64,000 nucleotides of DNA from assembly GCF_000760695.4 (NCBI RefSeq), contig NZ_JHEG04000001.1, forward strand, positions 4,064,452 to 4,128,451, written 5' to 3'. The stretch comes from Tolypothrix bouteillei VB521301. GTDB taxonomy: Bacteria; Cyanobacteriota; Cyanobacteriia; Cyanobacteriales; Nostocaceae. A program made the position numbers and the translations under genes. Shown here piece after piece: positions 16,154-25,420 of the stretch. Numbering within the stretch: the first letter of the stretch is position 1; every line of letters starts with the position of its first letter. The notes under the pieces were generated by a model. That model saw nothing but the letters and a program-made list of their open reading frames with translations, was not told the origin of the DNA and did not search any database.

Positions 16154-17233
16154 GTGTTAAAGCCAGATATTGTTGTTGTTGGAGCATCAGCCGGAGGACT
16201 TAAAGCTTTTGAAACACTCGTTTCTCAACTGCCTGCTGACTTTCCTGCAGCTGTCTTTATCGTCTGGCACATTTCCCCAGATTACCCAAGTATGTTACCC
16301 AAAATTTTGGCGCGGGTCACTTCACTGCCAGTGGCACACGCCATTGACAGGGAGCCAATCAAAGCTGGTCGGATTTATGTGGCTCCTCCCGATCGCCATT
16401 TGTTGGTTGAGCCAGGGTTTGTCCGGCTCTCTCTCGGTCCCAAAGAAAACCGCTTTCGTCCGGCGGTCGATGTCTTGTTTCGCTCTGCGGCTCGCTCCTA
16501 TGGAAAGCGCGTCATTGGGGTGGTGTTGAGCGGCAGTCTCGACGATGGTGCAGCTGGGTTATATGCCATCAAAGAGCGAGGTGGTATCGCTGTAGTTCAA
16601 GATCCCTCTGATGCGCTTCACTCTTCGATGCCGAGGGCGGCGATGAAAGCAGTGACAGTCGATTACTGCGTGCCTATCATCGAAATGGGGGCTTTGTTAG
16701 CGCGTCTAGTTAACAAAGCAATTCCCGAACAGGAGGACAATTTGGTGTCTGAGAAAATGGATATTGAAGTTGGTGTTGCGCGGCAGGATAACCCTCTGGA
16801 ATTAGGAATTATGAAACTAGGCGCTCTTTCTCCCTTTACCTGTCCTGAGTGTCATGGCGTACTGTTGCAGTTGAAAGAAGGTAACCTGCTTCGCTTTCGC
16901 TGCCATACAGGGCATGCATATTCGCTCAATACCCTTTTAGCCGAGGTAACGGAATCGATTGAAGAGTCTCTCTGGGATAGCATCCGCACTATCGAAGCGA
17001 GTGAGATGTTGATGACTCATACCGCGAAGCATCTGCGCGACATGAACGAGCATGAGGCGGCAGATCTGCTTTTGCAAAAAGCTAAGGACGCAAAACGACG
17101 AGCAGAATTGGTTCGGCAAGCAGTGATGAGCAACGAAATATTGAGCCAGGAAAATCTGGATAAAGAAATAAAGCTCAATCAGGCAAATTTGGCTCGAGAA
17201 ATAAAGCTCAATGAAGAAATAGAAGGTTTTTAA
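16154..17233 (+). CDS. CheB-type protein-glutamate methylesterase without receiver domain
   Basis: 359 residues. The esterase core keeps the catalytic triad S12 (GASAGG), H39 (VWHIS) and D131 (GSLDDGAAGL). There is no N-terminal receiver, so activity is not phospho-gated in the usual way. After the core comes a four-cysteine/histidine motif (CPECHGV ... RFRCHTGHAYS), probably a zinc ribbon, then a helical tail ending in repeats of the LNQANLAREIK type. GTG start with AGGAG 6 nt upstream. First gene of the plus-strand CheB/CheR group. Confidence 0.88.
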   Translation: MLKPDIVVVGASAGGLKAFETLVSQLPADFPAAVFIVWHISPDYPSMLPKILARVTSLPVAHAIDREPIKAGRIYVAPPDRHLLVEPGFVRLSLGPKENRFRPAVDVLFRSAARSYGKRVIGVVLSGSLDDGAAGLYAIKERGGIAVVQDPSDALHSSMPRAAMKAVTVDYCVPIIEMGALLARLVNKAIPEQEDNLVSEKMDIEVGVARQDNPLELGIMKLGALSPFTCPECHGVLLQLKEGNLLRFRCHTGHAYSLNTLLAEVTESIEESLWDSIRTIEASEMLMTHTAKHLRDMNEHEAADLLLQKAKDAKRRAELVRQAVMSNEILSQENLDKEIKLNQANLAREIKLNEEIEGF

Positions 17234-17268
17234 CTGATTCCGCGAAATTCCCCATTCGGCGGAGTAGT

Positions 17269-17847
17269 TCATAGTCCCTTTCTCAGGTCAATATTTCTTG
17301 CCCCTAATGTTTTGCCGAAAGCGACTGCTTGCCGCAGTGAAGCTCTCAATGTCTGACCGTTTGCAAGCAATTCTTTGACGAAACGCTCTTGTTCAGCTAA
17401 ATTTGTGAATTTTAGTTGCTTTAGAGGTTGTTTTTCTACTGCTTGCTGAAGATCCCCATTCGGCAGTATGGGAATTTGGTGAGGAGGTTTATATGCGGTT
17501 GATGAACTTTCTGATGCAACCCTCAATGAGTCCGTTGTGGAGGTAAGTTTTGCAAGCTGCTGTTGCAACTTCTGAATTTGGCGATCGATGCGCTTTAACT
17601 GCCTCCCCCGCTCGATCGCGGCTCTGTAATCCTCCACTTGATTCGGTTTCAAGTGTTTTAGTGTCTTACCATCAAACATAGGTTGACGGCTTCTCACCTG
17701 CCAGTATTTACAGTTGGTTCGGGCAGTGCCTCCCGGCTTCACTTGCACCAACCAGCAATGTTGCAGAACCCAACCCGCCCCAGCCACTTGTGCTCGCTCG
17801 GCGTTGAGCGCTTCCAGGGTAGATTGAAGCTTTTTTACTGTGGACAT
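17269..17847 (-). CDS. Hypothetical protein (possible DUF6788-like)
   Basis: 192 residues. The N-terminal half has a short alpha helix, then GWVLQHCWLVQVKPGGTARTNCKYWQVR, a pattern like the Cys/Trp-containing DUF6788 proteins found on mobile elements. A basic coiled coil follows (AAIERGRQLKRIDRQIQKLQQQL), and the C-terminus is rich in Leu/Gln (FVKELLANGQTLRASLRQAV). ATG 17847 is chosen over TTG 17877. It lies on the opposite strand between cheB- and cheR-like genes, with an operator-like palindrome upstream. Family assignment is tentative. Confidence 0.6.
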   Translation of the reverse strand: MSTVKKLQSTLEALNAERAQVAGAGWVLQHCWLVQVKPGGTARTNCKYWQVRSRQPMFDGKTLKHLKPNQVEDYRAAIERGRQLKRIDRQIQKLQQQLAKLTSTTDSLRVASESSSTAYKPPHQIPILPNGDLQQAVEKQPLKQLKFTNLAEQERFVKELLANGQTLRASLRQAVAFGKTLGARNIDLRKGL

Positions 17848-17852
17848 TTTTG

Positions 17853-17937
17853 ATTCGTGTGCAAACTTCAATCTCAATTTAAAGTTAACATATATTCGTA
17901 TGCAAATCTATATAATAGATTTGCATACGAATATATG
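17853..17937. promoter_or_regulatory. Operator-like palindrome plus half-site in a divergent promoter region
   Basis: Bases 17889-17910 and 17916-17937 form a perfect 22-bp inverted repeat with a 5-nt spacer; the core of each arm is ATTCGTATGCAAATCT. A third, direct copy with three changes (ATTCGTGTGCAAACTT) lies at 17853-17868, only 5 nt from the ATG of the minus-strand gene. Three related sites between two divergent genes look like a regulator-binding region. Alternatives are a cruciform or a transposon end. Confidence 0.55.
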
Positions 17938-18021
17938 AATCGATCGCTCCTGTGTGACGGGAGAAATAATCCGCCATATAGGGGCGGAGCGACGTTAACT
18001 TTTTAACATCCGGGATAAAAA

Positions 18022-19482
18022 ATGTCTGCTCAAAGGCAACCCCAGAAGAGGTTCTTGTGCAATGGAGTACAAGACACGGATAAACTAAGCTCAGAATTTG
18101 AAACTCTGTTAGACTACCTCAAGTACAATCGGGGCTGTGATTTAACAAGTTATAAACGCTCTAGCCTGATGCGACGGTTTCGGCACCGGATGGAAAGTAT
18201 CAACATTGATACTTATGAGAGCTACTTAGAATATTTGCAATACCATTCACAAGAGTATCTTGCTCTTCTCGATGATGTTCTCATTAACATCACTAGCTTT
18301 TTCCGCGATCGCAACGCTTGGGATTATTTAGCAGCAGAGGTCATTCCCAAAATTATTGCCAGTAAGCAACCCGATGAACCCATTCGAGCCTGGAGTGCAG
18401 GCTGTGCAACCGGGCAAGAGATCTATAGCCTGCTCGTCTTATTAGCAGAAGCACTCGGTCTGGAAGCTTGCCGACAGCGAGTTCGATGTTTTGCCACCGA
18501 TACGGATGAAGCAGCCCTTTGGCACGCACGCCGAGCAACCTACAGCAGCAAAGACATTATCGATATTCCCGCTCAATTGCTCCAGAAATACTTTGAACAC
18601 ACTGAAACAGGCTATGTCTTTCACCCCGAACTTCGCCGCACCATCATCTTTTCTCCTCACGACTTGACTCAAAATGCTCCCATGTCCAAGATCGATCTGC
18701 TCATATGCCGCAATGTCTTGATTTATTTTAATCCAGACGCTCAAGCCTCCGTCCTAACGCGTTTTCACTTTGCGCTCAATAACACAGGCTTCCTCTTTTT
18801 GGGTAAGGCAGAAACAGCACTCAGCCGCAGGCAAATTTTTAAGCCTGTTGATATAAGCCAGAGGATTTATACCAAAGGACTGAAACTAGAACTAGATGAC
18901 TACCGCTTTATCAATCCAACGTCTCACAGACAGCTGGCAACTCATTTATTGCCAATTCAGAACCACTTCTGGGAGACTACCTTCGAGATCGGTTCTTCTG
19001 CTCATCTAGCGATTGACGCAAGCGGTTGTCTGCTCCACGCCAATGAACGGGCAAGAACCTTATTTGGCTTATCATTTGACGATTGGAAACGCCCTTTTCA
19101 AGATCTGACAATTGCAAAGTTAATCAATGCCAATATATTAATGCAAGTACTTCACTCCCATCAGGCTCTAACCGTTTTAAAAAATGTTGAGTGGACAACG
19201 GAAAAAAGCACAAAGCATTTCGACATTAATATTTCGCAGGTATTTACCACTAAAAATCATTTGCTGGGAGTTACTTTGAAATTTATTGAAACAACTGATT
19301 GCGAGCAACTCACCCAAGAACTGGAGTCTACTCGCTCCGAGTTAGCCAGAGTGTCTAAAATCCTTGCAGAAAAAACATCTGAACTCATTATGGCTTACAA
19401 TGAGTTAGAAAGTACTCGGAAAGAACTGGAGCTTTTACATCAACAGACGGACTTCATCGTAATTGAAAACGAGAGCTTTTAA
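18022..19482 (+). CDS. CheR-type protein-glutamate methyltransferase with PAS-like tail
   Basis: 486 residues. The N-terminal helical domain (YLKYNRGCDLTSYKRSSLMR) is followed by the SAM-binding Rossmann domain with IRAWSAGCATGQEIYSL, FATDTDEAALWHAR and IDLLICRNVLIYF. Residues ~315-430 look PAS-like (AHLAIDASGCLLHANERART ... FIETTDCEQL), followed by a short coiled coil (TRSELARVSKILAEKTSEL). No kinase or receiver is attached. It lies 175 bp from the divergent hypothetical gene, behind the palindrome. Confidence 0.88.
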   Translation: MSAQRQPQKRFLCNGVQDTDKLSSEFETLLDYLKYNRGCDLTSYKRSSLMRRFRHRMESINIDTYESYLEYLQYHSQEYLALLDDVLINITSFFRDRNAWDYLAAEVIPKIIASKQPDEPIRAWSAGCATGQEIYSLLVLLAEALGLEACRQRVRCFATDTDEAALWHARRATYSSKDIIDIPAQLLQKYFEHTETGYVFHPELRRTIIFSPHDLTQNAPMSKIDLLICRNVLIYFNPDAQASVLTRFHFALNNTGFLFLGKAETALSRRQIFKPVDISQRIYTKGLKLELDDYRFINPTSHRQLATHLLPIQNHFWETTFEIGSSAHLAIDASGCLLHANERARTLFGLSFDDWKRPFQDLTIAKLINANILMQVLHSHQALTVLKNVEWTTEKSTKHFDINISQVFTTKNHLLGVTLKFIETTDCEQLTQELESTRSELARVSKILAEKTSELIMAYNELESTRKELELLHQQTDFIVIENESF

Positions 19483-19567
19483 ATAACAAACTTCACAAAT
19501 TTGTTGTTTTCTGTTCGGAATTTTTAACGAATTCGGCGAAATTCCCCATCCGCCATGGAGGGGAGGT

Positions 19568-19661
19568 AAGACCAAAACTCGGACGAAAGTCTAAGTTGAG
19601 GCACTCGCCGTTGAGTACGGAAGCCCCAACTTCAAGCGCAAGCTAAGTTGGGGTAGTTCAC
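19568..19661 (+). mobile_element. Right-end remnant of an IS200/IS605-type (TnpB) element
   Basis: The stretch CTCGGACGAAAGTCTAAG ... CGCCGTTGAGTACGGAAG ends in a hairpin CCCCAACTT/AAGTTGGGG (19624-19632 and 19645-19653) and TAGTTCAC. This is the pattern that follows tnpB in many cyanobacterial IS605-family elements and gives rise to the guide-type (omega) RNA. No tnpB or tnpA is present, so it is a solo end. Recognition is from memory of such ends, not a search. Confidence 0.45.
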
Positions 19662-19772
19662 CCATTTTTCTTATAAAATTGAAAATCTCGCTGACATTGA
19701 TTAGAACAGGTTTGTTCTGTCACGATAGTACAGATAGGCGATCGATACCGCTCGGCAGAACAGCTATTAAAC

Positions 19773-22700
19773 ATGGCACCCAGACGCGTTTCCAAAAAAT
19801 CTCAACCCAATCCCTCTGATGGCAAAGTTCCTCCTGACAATCAGCAAGACAATTTCAATGAATTATTTCCAGTGGTGGGGATTGGAGCCTCTGCGGGAGG
19901 ATTAGAAGCATTTACCCAATTGCTGAATTATTTGCCAACCAATACGGGCATGGCGTTTGTCATTATTCAGCACATGGCTCCAGAGCAGGAAAGCGTGCTT
20001 AGCCAGATTCTGTCTAGGGCAACCCAAATGCCCGTGCGTGAGGCACAAGATGGCATGGAGATCGCACCGAATCACGTATACGTCATTCCACCCAATGCCA
20101 GTATGACCATTGCTCAAGGGTTACTAAAGCTCGTGCCTCGCTCAGGTACCAGTCGGGTGTTTATGTCAGTTGATACGTTTCTGCTTTCCCTTGCCGAGGA
20201 GCGGGGTAACAAAGGGATCGCCGTCATTTTATCGGGTGCCGATTCTGACGGAGCGCGGGGTCTAGAGGCAATCAAGGCGGCTGGAGGTGTAGCGTTTGCT
20301 CAATGCCAGGAGTCAGCACAAGTCGATAGTATGCCCAACACGGCGATCGCCACAGGTCAGGTAGACTTTATCTTACCGCCCGACCAAATTGCCCGGAAGC
20401 TAGCTGAAATTAGCTCTCATCCATACATTGCAAGCCTTACCACAATTGAGTCAGAGACAAACTCATCTCCGGCTACCAGTCAGGAGGCACTTGCCATTAT
20501 CTTCAATTTGCTGCGGAAGGCAACAGGTCTTGATTTTACTCATTATAAACAAACTACCTTAAATCGCCGGATTCAACGGCGAATGCTCTTATACAAGCTC
20601 GAACGTCTGGAAGATTATGCTCGCTATCTCCAGAGCAATCCAGCAGAAGTCATGGCACTGTATCAAGATTGCTTGATTCATGTCACCAGTTTTTTTCGCG
20701 ACCCAGAAAGCTTCAATGCCTTAAAAAGTCTGGTCTTTCCCGTTATCATTGATAAATCACCAGGCACACCCATTCGTATCTGGGTAGCAGGTTGTTCAAC
20801 CGGGGAAGAAGCTTACTCGATAGCCATCTGTATGCTGGAGTTTCTCTCCGAACAAGTTCCCCGCATACCGATTCAAATTTACGCAACTGACATTAGCGAG
20901 ACAGCAATCGAATATGCCCGCAACGGGGTTTACACGCTCAGCCAAGTTGCAAATGTTACCCCAGAACGGCTCTACCGATTCTTTGTTCAAGTTGAGGGAG
21001 GCTACCAAATCAGTAAGTCTGTACGGGAAGTTTGTGTCTTTGCCAGACAAAATCTAATTGGCGATCCCCCATTTTCGCGGCTGGACTTAATTAGCTGTCG
21101 CAATGTGCTGATCTATTTAGGAAACGCTTTACAGAAAAAACTCCTGCCAATTTTTCACTACGGTCTCAAGCCCACAGGCTTTCTCATGTTAGGGACTTCA
21201 GAAACAGTCGGTGACTTTGTAGACTTGTTTACCCTGTGCGACAAAAAAAATAAAATTTATGCTAAAAAGTTGACAGCATCTCGACCCAACATTGAGTTGA
21301 CTGCCAGCTCTTATTCTCCAACCATTATCAACCCTCAACCTTTTGTGACAGAACAGCTTCCCAACGAACTAGAAATCCAGAGAGAAGCAGACCGGATTGT
21401 TTTGAATCAATACGCCCCTGCAGGTGTTGTGGTCGATGTCAACTTGGAGATTCTGCAATTTCGGGGACAGACTAGCCCTTATCTGGAACCATCTCCCGGT
21501 CGAGCAAGCTTGAACCTGCTGAGAATGGCAAAAGAAGAATTGCGGCGAGAGCTACAAACGGCTATCTACCAGGCAAAACAGCAAAAGCTGCCGGTCAAAC
21601 GGGAAGGCTTGCAGGTGAGAGAAGGTGGTAACGAAGCGCTTCTGCAACGCATACCTCGCATCCGGCAAATTACCATCAATGTCATTCCATTCCAAATTGG
21701 GGCATCTCAAGAGTGTTTCTTAGTTCTGTTTGAAGATACTCCCCTCGTTTCGGAGTTACCTGCAACCGATGATGGCAGTACCCCCTCCAAACGCAGGACT
21801 AGAGAAGCGGTTGAGATTGCTCGACTCAAGCACGAACTGGCAACGAGCCGAGAGCATCTCCAATCGATCATCGAAGAGCAGCAAGCCACGAACCAGGACT
21901 TGAGAGCCGCCAATGAAGAGATTTTGTCGAGCAATGAAGAGTTGCAAAGTACCAATGAGGAGTTGGAAACCGCAAAAGAAGAAATTCAGGCGGCGAATGA
22001 AGAACTGAACACGGTAAATGATGAACTGCGCCGTCGCACCCAGGAAGCGACGCAAGTGAGCAACGATTTGCAAAATTTGCTTAACAGTATCCACATCCCG
22101 ATTTTGATGCTGGGAGCCGACCTCCAGATTCGGCAGTTTACCCCAGCGATGGAAGGCATCTTCAACTTGATTTCAACGGATATCGGGCGACCGCTGAGCG
22201 ACATTACCCACAAACTAAATGTGCCTAACTTAGAGCAACAGATTTTAGAAGTGATTCGGACGCTCAACTTAAAGGCTCAGGAGATTCAAGACAGGGACGG
22301 ACATTGGTATCACCTGAGAATTCGCCCCTATCGCACGATTGATAATAAGATCGATGGGGCAGTGGTGGTGTTAATTGATATTGACGACCTCAAACGCAGT
22401 AATGCCCAATTGATGGAAGCAAGAGATTATGCTGATGCGATTGTAGAAACCGTCTGGGAACCGCTGATCGTGCTGAATGCTGAGTTGCGGATCATCACAG
22501 CAAATCGTTCGTTCTACGAGACGTTTCAGGTTTTACCCGTGCAAACAGAGCAGCAGTTGATTTTTCAATTGGGTAACGGACAGTGGGACATTCCCCAATT
22601 GCGATCGCAACTCGAAGAGATTCTTGCTAGTAATGCCCAGTTTCAAGATTTTGAAGTCGAGCATGATTTCGAGCGGATCGGACGTAAAATCATGCGGCTC

Positions 22701-22796
22701 AAAGCTCGCAAAATGCCCAAGATTGACAGCACCCAAATGATTTTACTGGCGATCGAGGACATCACCGAGCAAGGACGATTAGAAACAGCATCCTAA
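19773..22796 (+). CDS. CheB-CheR-PAS fusion protein
   Basis: 1007 residues. A CheB esterase domain (S40, H67, D159) is followed by a CheR N-terminal helical domain (~225-290) and SAM methyltransferase domain (IRIWVAGCSTGEEAYS, ~335-490). A linker/PAS-like region follows (VLNQYAPAGVVVDVNLEILQFRG), then a long signalling coiled coil (SSNEELQSTNEELETAKEE, ~690-770) and two PAS domains (~775-880 and ~885-1005). Many relatives continue into a histidine kinase; this one stops after the second PAS. Its TAA overlaps the stop of the convergent methyltransferase gene. Confidence 0.9.
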   Translation: MAPRRVSKKSQPNPSDGKVPPDNQQDNFNELFPVVGIGASAGGLEAFTQLLNYLPTNTGMAFVIIQHMAPEQESVLSQILSRATQMPVREAQDGMEIAPNHVYVIPPNASMTIAQGLLKLVPRSGTSRVFMSVDTFLLSLAEERGNKGIAVILSGADSDGARGLEAIKAAGGVAFAQCQESAQVDSMPNTAIATGQVDFILPPDQIARKLAEISSHPYIASLTTIESETNSSPATSQEALAIIFNLLRKATGLDFTHYKQTTLNRRIQRRMLLYKLERLEDYARYLQSNPAEVMALYQDCLIHVTSFFRDPESFNALKSLVFPVIIDKSPGTPIRIWVAGCSTGEEAYSIAICMLEFLSEQVPRIPIQIYATDISETAIEYARNGVYTLSQVANVTPERLYRFFVQVEGGYQISKSVREVCVFARQNLIGDPPFSRLDLISCRNVLIYLGNALQKKLLPIFHYGLKPTGFLMLGTSETVGDFVDLFTLCDKKNKIYAKKLTASRPNIELTASSYSPTIINPQPFVTEQLPNELEIQREADRIVLNQYAPAGVVVDVNLEILQFRGQTSPYLEPSPGRASLNLLRMAKEELRRELQTAIYQAKQQKLPVKREGLQVREGGNEALLQRIPRIRQITINVIPFQIGASQECFLVLFEDTPLVSELPATDDGSTPSKRRTREAVEIARLKHELATSREHLQSIIEEQQATNQDLRAANEEILSSNEELQSTNEELETAKEEIQAANEELNTVNDELRRRTQEATQVSNDLQNLLNSIHIPILMLGADLQIRQFTPAMEGIFNLISTDIGRPLSDITHKLNVPNLEQQILEVIRTLNLKAQEIQDRDGHWYHLRIRPYRTIDNKIDGAVVVLIDIDDLKRSNAQLMEARDYADAIVETVWEPLIVLNAELRIITANRSFYETFQVLPVQTEQQLIFQLGNGQWDIPQLRSQLEEILASNAQFQDFEVEHDFERIGRKIMRLKARKMPKIDSTQMILLAIEDITEQGRLETAS

Positions 22797-23545
22797 GGCT
22801 TTTCAAACACCATAAAATGTTGCTGCGGTAAAAAGTTTTTTGTTTCGCGCCAAACCAACCCGACAGATTGCATTTCCTTTTTGACTTGCCTCTGAGTCAT
22901 TTTATGCAAAGCTTTAATGGCAATAAAAGGATTTTCGCCCCGATACTCAATGAGTACAACACGACCACCAGGTTTCAGCCCCGTCACAATTCCTTGCATC
23001 ATCTCTCGCGGATACTCAAACTCGTGATAAGCATCCACCATCAAAGCCAAATCAACACTCTCTGGTGGTAACTTGGGATCGCTAAGAGTCGCCAAAATAG
23101 GTTCAACGTTGGCAATCTTTTTCTCTTGCTTAAAAAACTCGATAATCTCCAGCATTTCTGGCTGAATATCCACAGCCAAAACCTTTCCTGTAGAAAGTAA
23201 AGGCGCAATCCGAAAACTCATGTAACCAGTACCAGCCCCGATATCCGCCACAATATCATTAGACTTGAGATTGAGACCATTCACTACTTTGCTGGGCTGT
23301 TCCTCAGCCTCTCGACTCGGTCTTTCCAACCAACCAGCCCCCGTGTGTCCCATGACTTTGGCTATCTCGCGACCCATATAATATTTACCAATTCCATCTG
23401 GGCTGTGAAGACGCCGTTGTTCGTATACAACCGAGGATGGTGCAGAATCTGCGTTCGCTATTTTATGAGAACTAAGTACCCAAAAGCACAATATTCCCAA
23501 AATAATTACAGTCAAAGGTAAAAAAACGTATTTTGCTTTAGTCAT
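22793..23545 (-). CDS. Class I SAM-dependent methyltransferase with N-terminal membrane/signal segment
   Basis: 250 residues. A hydrophobic N-terminus (YVFLPLTVIILGILCFWVL) is an uncleaved anchor or signal peptide. The methyltransferase core has motif I DIVADIGAGTGYMSFR, then VLAVDIQPEML and DLALMVDAYHEFEYP. It belongs to the UbiE/COQ5-like small-molecule group; the substrate is unknown. It starts 10 bp after the metallophosphoesterase, so the two form an operon. Its TAG overlaps the TAA of the convergent CheB-CheR fusion. Confidence 0.85.
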   Translation of the reverse strand: MTKAKYVFLPLTVIILGILCFWVLSSHKIANADSAPSSVVYEQRRLHSPDGIGKYYMGREIAKVMGHTGAGWLERPSREAEEQPSKVVNGLNLKSNDIVADIGAGTGYMSFRIAPLLSTGKVLAVDIQPEMLEIIEFFKQEKKIANVEPILATLSDPKLPPESVDLALMVDAYHEFEYPREMMQGIVTGLKPGGRVVLIEYRGENPFIAIKALHKMTQRQVKKEMQSVGLVWRETKNFLPQQHFMVFEKP

Positions 23546-23555
23546 GGGTCATCGG

Positions 23556-25136
23556 TCATTGGTTACTGATTGCAAACGCCTCCAATTCGCGATTGTACCA
23601 CTCTCCTTGAAAGCGTTCTTTAATAAATGGTCTAACAATAAACTTGGCTGGGGAACCATCGCGAACATCGATTCGCACAAAGGAGTAAGGAAGACGTTTT
23701 TGAGTGTCGTATCCGTTGCGACCTACAAAAAGAAACGAGTCAGCAATTTTACGACTGTAGCTACCTGTTGCATCTTCAAAAGTTTCCATTAATTCCGATC
23801 CCTCCTCTCTTTGGCGACGGGGACGGCGACCGCTACCACCAGAAACTATACAGTGAATATGGGAATCACCGTGTCCGGTGTGAGTTGTGCGGAGATACTC
23901 CAAACAATGGGCATGACCGTTTAATATCAAATCAACTATCGGACGTCCTTGAGTGAGAGAACCAAGAGTTTCCGCGACATCATCAAACACCCCACGCAAG
24001 CGATGGCGAACTGCTAAAGTCTGGGATTGGTGCCACTTGCTTGCTTCAGTCACGTAGGGTGGATGGTGAAAGTAAAGAACCCGCCCGCGCACCTCTTGAG
24101 TATTCCAAGATTCAATTAATCTTTGCTTCAGCCAGTTGAGTTGTTCAAAGTCTACAGGTGGGGCGTGATGGGATTCAAGCTGTTTCTCTATGTCAATTTT
24201 GACTTCATCAATTTGGTATAGCTTACTTTTGAGAGCGTCAAGTTGTTCGGCTTCTTGGGGAATCTCTGGATTGAAGCGAGAACAAGCTTCTAAAATTTGC
24301 GTTTCTTCTTGTTCTATTTCGTGACGGCGTTTTTCTAATTTACGGCGTTCTGTTTCCCCTTCTTTTGTAGTAGGGAGTGGAGAGGGTGCATTGAAGGTGT
24401 TGGAGTCCAGGGCAAAAAAGTCAATCCCACCATAACGAAAGGTGTAATAGCGGTTGGGTAGGCGGGTAAATTTTCCGGGTTCGTATCGCAAACACCTTCC
24501 CGTGTTGGTTTTAGCTGTATAATGACTGTTTAAATGACGTTCTAACTTTTCGCCCGGAGAAAAGTCTTTGAGGTAGTCAAGAAACGCTCTTGCATAGGCA
24601 TTACCTTGATAAGAACCATGCCAGCCGATTTCTATATCTTTGTAACGGAATAGGCGTCGCAGTGGTAGTGTAGTTCCTGCTATGAAGCCATACATCAACG
24701 GCACATCGTAGTAATCGTGATTGCCCAGAACTGGCAAAATTGGTGTACTAAATGTCATGCGATCGTAAGAAATGTCTTGAGAGTTTTCTCCTCCTACTAG
24801 GAACTCGCGGTAAGGTTCAATAAAATTTTGCGGATAATATTCATGGGAACCTACTACATAAATCACATCTCCCGTATGGAGAATAAAACGGCATTCGTCG
24901 CGTTGGGTGAGCATTAACTCTGCAACTAACCGTTGTGGGTGCTGCCCGTAAGATGGCTTAGACCCGGTATCGCCTATTACCATGAAGGAAAATTCGGGAT
25001 TCTCTGAATTGCCGTCATCCAAGACCAAGCTGGTTTGATCGATTCCGCATTGAATCAGGCTTGGATGTTTCCACCGCACCCGTTCTTTCATTTTTTGAAT
25101 TTTTACGGGAATCGGCGAGTCGAATATATATCGCAT
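23556..25136 (-). CDS. Calcineurin-like metallophosphoesterase, large
   Basis: 526 residues. The five metallophosphoesterase blocks are present: FMVIGDTGSK, ILHTGDVIYVVGS, PVLGNHDYYD, YFHHPPYV and LILNGHAHCLEY, giving the two-metal site. A charged coiled-coil insertion (KEGETERRKLEKRRHEIEQE) sits between the third and fourth blocks. The substrate (phosphoester or nucleotide) is not evident. First gene of a two-gene unit with the SAM methyltransferase. Its stop TGA lies within CAATGACCGATGACC repeats. Confidence 0.88.
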   Translation of the reverse strand: MRYIFDSPIPVKIQKMKERVRWKHPSLIQCGIDQTSLVLDDGNSENPEFSFMVIGDTGSKPSYGQHPQRLVAELMLTQRDECRFILHTGDVIYVVGSHEYYPQNFIEPYREFLVGGENSQDISYDRMTFSTPILPVLGNHDYYDVPLMYGFIAGTTLPLRRLFRYKDIEIGWHGSYQGNAYARAFLDYLKDFSPGEKLERHLNSHYTAKTNTGRCLRYEPGKFTRLPNRYYTFRYGGIDFFALDSNTFNAPSPLPTTKEGETERRKLEKRRHEIEQEETQILEACSRFNPEIPQEAEQLDALKSKLYQIDEVKIDIEKQLESHHAPPVDFEQLNWLKQRLIESWNTQEVRGRVLYFHHPPYVTEASKWHQSQTLAVRHRLRGVFDDVAETLGSLTQGRPIVDLILNGHAHCLEYLRTTHTGHGDSHIHCIVSGGSGRRPRRQREEGSELMETFEDATGSYSRKIADSFLFVGRNGYDTQKRLPYSFVRIDVRDGSPAKFIVRPFIKERFQGEWYNRELEAFAISNQ

Positions 25137-25317
25137 TGTAAATTGCTCTAGGATATAAAATTTCCGAATTTTTACTATTTTTTGGTAATTTATATCCCAA
25201 TTGTACTTCTTTATTTCTTTTTACTGGGGAGAGCGTGGTCACGAATGGATCGGAGATGCTGACTCGATCTTTGACTGGAGGCGGAGCCTCCAAATATGTA
25301 TTCCCAGGCGGAGCCTG

Positions 25318-25397
25318 GGAACGAGAGTTGGTGGAGATTGGGAACGAGAGTTGGCGGAGCTTGGGAACGAGAGTCGGTGGAAATCGGGAACGAGAAT
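25318..25397. repeat. 22-23-bp tandem repeat, about four copies
   Basis: Units begin GGGAACGAGAGTTGG at 25318, 25340, 25363 and (partial) 25386. Upstream, two short palindromes (GGAGGCGGAGCCTCC; TTCCCAGGCGGAGCCTGGGA) adjoin it. It fills the gap between the metallophosphoesterase and the histidine kinase. Confidence 0.7.
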
Positions 25398-25420
25398 ATT
25401 TACCGCTCACCGATCGCGAG

